From assembly GCA_012490785.1 (NCBI GenBank), contig JAAXCT010000273.1, positions 372,001 through 436,000 of the forward strand: a stretch of 64,000 bases of DNA, read 5' to 3'. The position numbers and the translations under genes are program-made. The notes beneath the pieces are model-generated. The model had not been told where the DNA came from. It made no database searches and worked only from the letters and a program-made list of their open reading frames with translations. Shown piece after piece: positions 56,431 to 64,000 of this stretch (its first letter is position 1; the number at the start of each line of letters is the position of its first letter). This DNA is from Eragrostis nindensis. Lineage: Eukaryota; Streptophyta; Magnoliopsida; Poales; Poaceae.

Positions 56431-58700
56431 AGGAAAATTCCTATCATCATGATTTTCCCTTTTTTTGTGATGCCTTCTGGTCTTCTGGTTGATTTGTTTG
56501 ACCAAATTGGTTAGGCACCGTCGGCAACCTTGCCGTGGATGGCGAGTAGGCGGGTGGCGGCAAGCAGACAGGGCGACCTCGGCGTGGATGACGAGCAGGC
56601 CCAACTCCAAGCACTGTCGACCTCGACCTCCATTCGGGGTATCCCTCCTCTCTTTGCTTCAGTGCTGCTATTCTTGGGAATCGAAGTGCAGGTCCATGTG
56701 CTGGTTTCTTTCCCAGGTTCGTTCGTACTTTCTACGATATGCAAAACTCAATCTCTCCAATCATGTTTTCCTCCATCTTATGGTGCTGGTTACTTCTCTC
56801 TTATCAAAGTGCAGAGCAGAGTTAGGATTGATGCCCATTCCAGAGGATTAACGCTGACAATGAAATGTTTGAGGGTTCCATTGCCTAAAAGACACAACAC
56901 CTGCTTTTTTTAATATTCTTTTCCAACTTTCGATGCAGGTTCTTGAGGATTTGGCCGATGCCTGGGTGACTTTTTCTCTATATTAGATAAGAAAGAGCTT
57001 CATTGATTTGGTTATTTGTAACATTTGGTGCTTTTACCATTAGCTAAACATCAGTACCTCTTAGACTAATCAGTGGAGACTGTCGAAATTGATGTCGGCT
57101 TATTCAAGTTGCACCTCGCCCTGTCCTTCTCTTCCCTTGCAAACGTTGCTCGCTCCTCCTCTTCTTCAATCTCGGTGGTCATGGCAGCCCTCAACTCCAA
57201 GGGTGAAGAGATTGTCCAGCCCACCCACATGGTGTTTGACAAAATGCAGGTGAGGTAGATTTTTTTTCTCTGTTCCAGCTTCGTTGATGAATCAGAAGTT
57301 TATACTCAGAAATTGCAGGATTTAGTGGTCTAGCTATTTTGGCTTGTGATCTTTTGTGCAAGTTCGTTGCTGAGATAGTGTGTGTTTCGCCATTTCACAT
57401 CTACGGCAAAATTAGAAAGTTCGACGATGAGAAATTAGTGTTATGTTTTCCTGATCAAAATACGTACAGAGGAAAAAGGTTACTGGTAGCACTCTTTCCC
57501 TTTGTTTCTTCTACCATCTAATTAATTTAGTTAGTTAGCCTCAATCAAATAAATTGTACTGGAGGTCAGACAATTCTGCTCGCTTTTTTCCCCTATCCAA
57601 GCTGCATATTACTGGTATTAACTGCAGTATTTTCTTCCTACTGCAATGCCACAATAACAGGTAACACCGGGTTCTTTTTTAGGTGATGAAGGTGACTCTA
57701 CTTCTGTTTCCTTCCAGCCTTCTGTTTTGGTTTTTTTTCCAGCTCAAGAGTTCTAAATATTGCAGGATTATTTGCACTCCTTTCGATTCAAGTTCATTAC
57801 ATGAATGATTACAGGCCTTAGCCTGTACCGATTACAAGCCTTAGCCTCTGCAGATCGAGAGAAGCACCCATCAATATTAAGCCATGTTTCCCATTGATGT
57901 TTAGCTATTGCCTTTCTTTCCTTACAATCGTATTTTCATGTTTTCCTTATGAACTAATGTGCTACTTGGTCATGATTCTTCTTCCTGATTTCTCTCATGC
58001 CCAATCAGGTATTGTGACTGTTTACTGATTTCTCCCATGCCCAATCAAGCACAAATCTAGATTTGTTGTTCTATATTGCGTTATCTGTGAGAAACATGAA
58101 CAACATATCGGTAAGTCATAATTCTTCAGATTTCTCATCCCAAAATGATGTTAGTTGTTTATGTCATCGATGGAAAAAAAATTGCAGCTCATTCTTTATA
58201 TTTGTAATTTGTTTGTGTCCAGTGGTGAAACCCATCATGAACCATACTTCTCATTGCTCGGTGGGGCAGTGCGGTGTGGCTACAGCCTGGCGAGGCGGCC
58301 GCAGCCTGGGTCGGCTCTTACTATTCAATCCTAGGTCGGCTTGGTCCTATCGATTTGTTCGGTTTCCTTCTCCGGTGCTGTCACAGGTTCATTCGTCCGC
58401 CCATTCGTTCTTCCGATTTGGTGATTGCAGAATGCAAATAGGAGAAATTAGAAAGTCTAGAGTTCCTGGTAGACCTTTGGTTTGTTGGAACCAGTTGTGG
58501 ATGCAGAAATTCAGTAGAAGTTTACAACAAGAGAGCATAGTCATTTCTGGAAGTCAAGCACAAATGGGAGAAACATCACGTGCCATATTTAGGAAGATTT
58601 CGACTTTGGAAATCGAGATGGAACCAGACAAACTCTGGGATATTTGGCCAGAGAAACCATTTCAAATGGGTCAATTGATGCTCTAACAGGTCGTTAAGGG
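56431..58700 (+). other. Gene-like but unassigned sequence
   Basis: Short open stretches (e.g. VVMAALNSKGEEIVQPTHMV near 57180 ending at a GCAG|GTGAGG donor-like site, and a 207-codon frame at 58063-58686) are separated by AT-rich, intron-like sequence. This could be gene fragments captured by a Helitron or a decayed gene. No domain is recognised and no complete model can be built by eye. Confidence 0.35.
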
Positions 58701-59900
58701 AATATTCAGCTTGCTTTGCTTCGCCTTCTACACTGGCGATTATCATAGGGACACCAAATTACTAGACAGTCAAGGACATCTGAAAATGGGTGCAGGTTAC
58801 CACACATATTAGGATACTACAAAAAGTCTCATCTTAGGTGACTACATATCAGTTATGATAGTGACTCTTTTTGTTTGTTTGACTGTTTATAGTGGGTACA
58901 GTTCGACATCTAAATATAATTCTTCATGTCATCATTTCTTTCTTATCCATGTCACCAATATTGAATGTGTCTGTATGTTGTTGGCGTCTCAAATATGCAC
59001 AGAAAATGCAATTGTTATGAGAACTTTCGTTTTCTCGAGAAACATTATTACCTGTAGTACTGATGCTCCACATTTAGGATTGAGGTCCGAGGTACTACCC
59101 ATGAGCATGTTTAGTTGATAATTTCTCAACAAGCTTCGGGCCTTAATTTTATTCCAATACATCTTTTGATAACTTCGCTCCATCTTACCAATTCTGACTC
59201 GTGAAGATGATGACGCTGATGCCCTTCCTTTATTAAGAGAACAAGAATACACAATAAAGTTACCATATCTCAGACTGCCCTGTTCATTTTGCTTTGATTG
59301 GTATTCGGTTTTTTTCCCCCCTACATCTCAAGTTTTTCTTGCTATTGTACACTGCATATGAATCATCCCTGGAAACGATTATGGACCAATAATTAGGCTC
59401 TCAAAATATTGTACCGGTGAATCATGTCTACGTCTTTCATTCCCCGCTATTTAGCACCAAGTGAACGAGTTCACGTTCTTATTTTAAAATTCCGTTTGGA
59501 TGCTATTAAGTTTGTAAAATGAATCATTATGATGCCTGTGTTTTCATATCTATTGCTCGTGTACTGACATTGGTGAAACATCACAGCGAAGCTACACCTG
59601 GAAGAAGAATTACCATTTCTTCATGTTTCCCGTTCGCCATTACTGGTATTCTAGAGTTCTGTGCAGCAAGAATGCAAGATATACAATTTTAATTTTGTTT
59701 TGCACAAAGTTGTTTTCCAAGAGACTCCCGATATCATCCATCTTTCAAGACATTGCATACCACATATCGTGACTGATGCCATACAAGAGGCGGAACATGG
59801 GAAGATAAAGACAAAATATCCAGTGTTTCCTATGTTTACCGGCAAGTTACATCAATTTTTCTGTGCTATCAATTAGCTTTACCGGCAAGTCACATCAATT
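58701..59900. other. No gene recognised
   Basis: AT-rich sequence with no long frame, no PHAS-type site and no clear transposon ends. GCTTTACCGGCAAGT(C/T)ACATCAATT is duplicated at 59838 and 59876. Confidence 0.5.
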
Positions 59901-60320
59901 CTTCTGTCAATTGGCTTGAACGTTTGCCATAGCAAAAGATTAGTTCGTGTTAAGTCAAAAGCAAACCATGGCGTCAGGTCGAAAAGAGACCATGACAACA
60001 GACCATCAGACTCTGGTTTAAAAAAAGAACAAAATTAGGGATCCCTAAGTGACCAAGTCTCACTAATCAAGAAGAAAGGAACATATGGTACTATACGTTC
60101 TTCCTATGTAACATGGTGCTTAGAGCAAACTAGCCTGACGCCCACGACCACCGAGCCAGCACAGGCGCGGCGGAGCGCGCCCCTCAGTCCTAGTATCCAA
60201 CATGCTGCAAGTGAAAAATGCTTCCTTGGCGCTCCTCGTTCCGAAAGATATGTGAGTCCATGTTTCAGCTTGAACTCTACTGATAGGGCTGAGGGAACAA
60301 GAGTAAAAATAGCGTAGTGT
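59900..60320 (-). ncRNA. PHAS-like locus W (site 60223-60244)
   Basis: Site TCCTTGGCGCTCCTCGTTCC is diverged in the core (GGCGCT for GATGCC), so pairing with miR2118 would be poor. The context (CAAGTGAAAAATGCTTCC, GATGCTCAG) identifies it as the paralogue of Q. No TATA found. Confidence 0.45.
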
Positions 60321-60369
60321 GATGCTCAGACGTTCCATGTACACGCTCCGGCCACGTACATGCAGGGTG

Positions 60370-60552
60370 CAAGGTTTTAAATAGTCGGCTATAGCTGCCG
60401 CTATAGCTCGCTATAGCTGTTTTAGGGGTCTGCCGCTATTTGTCCTCTAGTACAATTTAGCTGTTTTAGCCCGCTGTAGCTCCGATATAGCCTCATTTAG
60501 CTGTTTTAGAGGCAAGCCACTATTCCTCCATAGCCTGCTATTTAAAACACTG
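60370..60552. mobile_element. hAT-type MITE, 183 bp
   Basis: Ends CAAGGTTTTAAATAG and CTATTTAAAACACTG are inverted, and a perfect 8-bp duplication GCAGGGTG flanks them (60362-60369, 60553-60560). The interior repeats GCTATAGC/TAGCTGTTTTA. Confidence 0.93.
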
Positions 60553-60560
60553 GCAGGGTG

Positions 60561-60860
60561 ACGGCTGCGGCGGCGACGTTCCCTACGCAGGGCGGCGCGC
60601 ATCATCTACTCCCGTGATCCTGTTCGTTCCCCTTGCCGCGTGGTAGTAGCAGCCAAGGAAGGTCATGCAACCGGAGAAGAAGGCGACGGAGTAGGGCGAT
60701 CAGCAGCAACACCGCCGTCCTCTGCCTGATCCTTAATTCAGGCTGCGACAAGGCTGGGAAGATGATGAAGTGATTGTTGAGGTAAAGACATCTTCTGACC
60801 GTCGAATGAGAGCAGGGGAGAAATGCGTGGTCAAATGACGAATGCTTGTGCTGTTTCACC
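60561..60860 (-). pseudogene. Decayed copy of the small membrane-protein gene
   Basis: GACGGCTGCGGCGGCGACG, GGCGCGCATCATCTACTC and GGTAGTAGCAGCC align in order with the coding region of the intact gene at 63000-63125. CTGATCCTTAATTCAGGCTGC corresponds to its leader. Frameshifts and missing blocks abolish the frame. A hAT MITE has inserted just beyond its 3' side. Confidence 0.65.
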
Positions 60861-61175
60861 CCCGGCATGCGTGCTCGAGGATGAGAGGCCAAGACATGGA
60901 ACACGGTGAAGAACTGCTGACGCCGACGTGACAGTGAGACATGCTTCCCTGATGCCGCACATTCCAATTCAGTATCCCGGCAAGGCGCTGTCCTCCATCG
61001 AGTTTTAAGTGGTGAGACAACATGGAAGAGAAGCAAAAGAAGCAATGCAGGATGTGAGAGCTAGAGTATGTGTGGCTGACTGCTTGGTTGGTTTCAATAT
61101 ATAGGATCGTTTTGTCTAAATACGAGCTTGTATGTGGACTGGGAGACCGTGAATGTTGATCTATTAGTAATTATA
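60740..61175 (-). ncRNA. PHAS-like locus X (site 60946-60967)
   Basis: Site TCCCTGATGCCGCACATTCC is consensus. TATA-like ACTATAATTACTA on the minus strand (with CACGTACT) is at about 61165-61177, 205 bp upstream. The leader GAAGCAAAAGAAGCAATGCAGGATGTG is the unoccupied counterpart of the insertion point in R. Confidence 0.78.
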
Positions 61176-61963
61176 GTACGTGAATGTATCGTTCTTTTTT
61201 GTTGTTTATTTATTTGACAAGAAAGTGGCATATATAATAAATCAGAGTACTACATGTACTTGATCAGAGCATAACTCTTTCAAGGAAAAGGCTAGTGTCT
61301 GGCACATGTTAAATTGTTTATGGAAGCTTTGATTTTGAGTCACATGTTAAATCAGAGCATAACTCTTTCAAGGAAAAGGCTAGAGTCTTTGGGAGTATAC
61401 AAAACTGCAAAAAGAAAAAAAACAACTACAGGAGAGATACAAGTTAACATGGTTTGCAGATATTCAAATTCCTTGAAAGGAAATGTGAGATTCGTTTTGC
61501 AAACTCGCGTAATGCTAATTATTTGCATTTCTCACTAAAGGCACCTCAACTAAGAAGTTGAGTGCATATACATTAATCTAACCAACAGGTTGTCGATCAA
61601 TATTGTGTTTTGCTGCTTAGTCTCGTTGGTCAAGTTCAAGCGTGCTCGTGGAGGCTTGCCTCTGTGCTCCACATGATAGTACTCGCAAGTAACCATAATG
61701 CACGACCTTCATGACTGAACTCTCAAATGAAACTGCCAAAAATAAATTAAGGCATAAAGTGTTTCTTAAAAGAAAAATTGATTACTGTCAGTGACACATC
61801 GATGCCAAAGTTCTGATTGCAAATTTTCTCAATATCGAATTCTTCTAATTAACCCCTTCATGTCCCATGTGGAAGATGGCAGACTTAGATGTTATAGATT
61901 CCACTTTGATGACAAAATAAATAAACTCAATATGTTCACCTGCAGCACTGCAACCTCCTTACT

Positions 61964-62550
61964 ATAAACTAGCACTCTGCATTAGCTTTCACCTCACTTC
62001 CTACACAAATAGCTCTCGCGATCGTTTTTTGAGGACTTACCGATTTCTTCACCACTATGAACCCAATGGAGAGTTGGAGACCAATCTCTAACACATGCAA
62101 ACACACATTGCTTAGGAGTGAGCGGTATCAGGCAAATGTTCCAAATAATGGCTGCTATCAATAGCTGGCTATGCCAGCATACTTGGAGAATTTGTGGGCA
62201 CCTAGAGTGGTAGGTGTAACCCGTGTAGAGGTGGATATCGTGCACCCAAAATCCCACAGCTAGTACCACCTCGACTTTGACTGGTTTAGGTTGCAAAGCG
62301 CTCGCCCAACTGTTCGAATAGATTTAGTTTTTTAGCCCAAAGTACTTGCAATGTAAATGAGGCAATGGTAATCAAGAACAGAGTGAACATCCCTCAAAAA
62401 GTCAAAATCTCGGCTAGTGGCGTAGCTTGTACTTCTAGAAGAAAACGCCACCTCAGTTCACTTCCTGGTTGTATTTCACTTGGAGGCATAACATAAGCAG
62501 AGTATTCTAATAAAGCGCCAGCTCAAAATTCAATTACTAAATATATTCTG
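61964..62550 (+). ncRNA. PHAS-like locus Y on the plus strand (target 62113-62134)
   Basis: The plus strand carries TAGGAGTGAGCGGTATCAGG, the target sense, so this locus points the other way from all the rest. TATA (CTATAAACT) is at 61962-61970, about 145 bp upstream. Its leader (AGCACTCTGCATTAGCTTTC, ACCTCACTTCCTACAC, GAACCCAATGGAGA) matches locus S on the opposite strand, so it is an inverted duplicate. The site has A for G in GATGCC (GATACC). Confidence 0.72.
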
Positions 62551-62957
62551 TTTGGAGGCAACCTCTTTTGTGCCCATCTTTCTCAGGTTCCCTTTTCATC
62601 TTACGTCAACTCAAATGCCAACTTCGGATGCAAATAGCAGGACTGGTTTGTACTTGCTTACAAACACATATTGTGAACTGCCAGTCTTACAGGTTTGCAC
62701 AGCTTGGCAGTGGTACCTGCAGCCTGCAGATTGGTTTCAACTTGAAACAAAAGCATACACCAGTACAATGTTCCGGCACAAACCATTTCCACTGCATTGA
62801 TCTGTAATAGAGTAGCTGACAAACACGAATTGTGATTACAATCATATCACACCACAACTTGCTCGAATTTACACCGCAACAACACCGCATTATGGAGAAA
62901 AAAGAATGAACAAATCCAACAGCACCAAGACGCAGACGTATCTAGAGCATGACCCAC

Positions 62958-63179
62958 TCAGACATTCTCAGCCCCTTCTTTCTTCATGTGGAACGGCTCG
63001 GCCGCCGGGGAGGACCCTCCCATGACACCAGGCGGCGGCAGCGGCGTGCCGTAGATCTGCGCGCCGACGCCGGCGCGCATCTCCTCGCGGCCCTTGTGCT
63101 TGCCGAGGAAGTAGCAGCCGAAGCCGAGCAGGATGGAGAAGAAGATGAAGGGCAGGGAGATCACCAGCACGAACCCCAT
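62958..63179 (-). CDS. Small single-pass membrane protein, 73 aa, intact copy
   Basis: The frame MGFVLVISLPFIFFSILLGF runs to TGA with no intron needed. Residues about 3-27 form one hydrophobic segment, followed by basic GKHKGREEMR, so the N-terminus is probably lumenal or outside and the tail cytosolic. The tail is Gly/Pro-rich and ends FHMKKEGAENV. It has strong GC bias over its coding length. Wrecked copies of the same gene lie at 28100, 40905, 42355, 44935, 49605 and 60561, always next to PHAS-like sites, and most keep the upstream region. A TATA-like element precedes it at 63327. Family and function are not known to me. Confidence 0.72.
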   Translation of the reverse strand: MGFVLVISLPFIFFSILLGFGCYFLGKHKGREEMRAGVGAQIYGTPLPPPGVMGGSSPAAEPFHMKKEGAENV

Positions 63180-63326
63180 CCTCTTTCTCGCTCCTGAATT
63201 CAGATGCCTGCTTCAGGGCAGGGGATAATGCGAGAGCGCCAAGAAAGCTAGCTGAGCAAGGACGCTTGGGGATGAGGAGATGTCGCTGTGTTTGTGCTTT
63301 GCGTTGGGAGGAGAGGTGGGGAAGCC

Positions 63327-63336
63327 AGATAAATAG
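63327..63336 (-). promoter_or_regulatory. TATA-like element of the small membrane-protein gene
   Basis: CTATTTATCT on the minus strand lies about 150 bp upstream of the ATG. It is retained in the fragment at 40905 (CTATTTAGC) and mutated in the copies at 42355 and 49605. Confidence 0.55.
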
Positions 63337-63599
63337 TGCAGGGGGACATGGAAGGTGCGGGAGAATCCTATGGAAGGAAGGAAGCAGCAGCTAGAAGAAG
63401 CTTGTGGAGCGTTGCTACTGTGACAGCTTTCCGACCGTTGCGTTGGTCCTAGGCTCGCTCCTAGCGGCAACGGTCGAATGACGGAGGCCAGTGCTGTTCC
63501 TTCCGTGGCATGTTCCACGTGGTTCGTCGAGGTGAAATTGCGGTTGCCCATTGTTAATGCACCCGGGCAAATTATACAAGTGAAAGATCACCATGTGCT

Positions 63600-64000
63600 G
63601 CATGGGAATTGAAAAAACGGATCGCCCCCGCGTCGCCCTGCAGGGCGACTCGGGCGGAGCCCAGCGCCGCCGCCCCTAGCCACCAGCGACAATCCCTCTC
63701 CCCCGGCCGCCGCCAGAGCCCAACGCCGGAACAACCCGTGCGCCGGCGAGGACGGCGGCGGCGGGGTCGTTTTCTTTCTTCCCCATCTCGTTTGGCAGAC
63801 TCGAGCAGTTTGGCTTCACGACGTATTATCCATGCATGCGCACCTTCCTGGACTCCGGCTGCCATCGTCGTCGTCCATCCTCTGTGTGTGGCGGGGCGGA
63901 AGCCTTCCTCCGCGCTCGTGAGAGGCGCGCATCGCAGCGGCGGCGGCAAGTTTCTTTTCTGCAGTTGTTTGATGCGGTGCGTGGCAGCGGCAATTGGCGG
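63600..64000. other. GC-rich unassigned sequence at the window end
   Basis: GC-rich sequence begins abruptly at about 63620 (CGGATCGCCCCCGCGTCGCC) where the paralogous units continue into a PHAS locus. It may be a transposon end or a gene start continuing outside. The longest frame (63949-63572, minus) has no recognisable domain. Confidence 0.4.

Larger units (their letters stand above)
16930..62550. other. Supercluster of miR2118-type 21-nt PHAS loci
   Basis: A 22-nt motif typified by CCTGATGCCGCACATTCC occurs 25 times on the plus strand and once on the minus strand. As I recall rice miR2118 (UUCCUGAUGCCUCCCAUUCC...), the best copies match it at 18-19 of 22 positions, so the complementary strand carries a miR2118 target. 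In grasses miR2118 cuts long non-coding transcripts in young inflorescences; RDR6/DCL4 then make phased 21-nt siRNAs bound by the Argonaute MEL1. Conserved sequence continues on both sides of most sites, with a TATA element upstream on the minus strand. Individual loci are listed below; s denotes the first base of each 22-nt site. Confidence 0.85.

Noticed and set aside
55144..56492. Two near-identical 226-codon frames as a duplicated protein gene
   Set aside because: Low-complexity Ser/Pro/Arg sequence in a GC-rich, probably captured fragment; a late shift in one copy changes the C-terminus. Kept only as a repeat.
60370..60552. Tandem GCTATAGC repeats as a regulatory array
   Set aside because: The block has perfect hAT-type ends and an 8-bp target duplication, so it is a MITE.
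17378..60967. The plus-strand motif as a cluster of MIR2118 precursor genes
   Set aside because: The motif resembles the miRNA itself, so I looked for its complement within about 200 nt of several sites (K, R, T, X). None was found, so no stem-loop can form. Minus-strand TATA boxes upstream of the complement fit a target-bearing transcript better.
63572..63949. 125-codon minus-strand frame at the window end
   Set aside because: GC-rich, Arg/Pro-rich with no domain and a possible transposon end on the other strand; the window ends too soon to judge.

Overview
This is plant nuclear DNA from a grass, most probably rice (Oryza). The evidence is a chromovirus-type Ty3/gypsy element with a kilobase-scale LTR, many Stowaway/Harbinger/hAT MITEs, Helitrons, an OsSN-like SINE, a CYP76-type P450 with one short intron, and above all a dense series of sites matching the miR2118 target used by grass reproductive phasiRNA loci. 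The species is inferred from repeat style; no chromosome position is claimed.

Layout. 1-4327 is the decayed, frameshifted gag-pol of a Ty3/gypsy element whose 3' LTR starts at 4328. That LTR is split at 4870/9931 by a second, minus-strand solo LTR (4871-9930, 5-bp target duplication GGCGA). A third, partial LTR of the same style runs to 15776. All three LTRs carry the same spliced module: a short acidic exon, a GC-AG intron and a second coding exon.

From about 17 to 62.5 kb lies the main feature: 26 copies of a 22-nt miR2118-like motif (one of them weak), 25 read as targets in minus-strand transcripts and one in a plus-strand transcript. Many have a TATA element 100-220 bp upstream of the target. 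I interpret this as a supercluster of 21-nt PHAS (phasiRNA precursor) non-coding loci. Several loci alternate with copies of one small membrane-protein gene. The only intact copy is at 62958-63179; at least six others are wrecked. The supercluster therefore appears to have grown by repeated duplication of a PHAS-gene-PHAS unit, keeping target sites while the gene decayed.

Host protein genes inside this block are a 210-aa three-segment membrane protein (25410-26042) and a complete two-exon cytochrome P450 of CYP76 type (30522-32143, minus). The P450 promoter side has been tandemly duplicated, and the two copies were then separately loaded with a hAT element, a LINE-like insert and two Helitrons. 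A non-autonomous LTR retrotransposon (45344-48234) has landed inside the leader of one PHAS locus, between promoter and target. 52508-58700 is Helitron-like sequence with GC-rich gene-like fragments, including a nearly identical 668-bp tandem duplication. The last 400 bases are GC-rich and unassigned.
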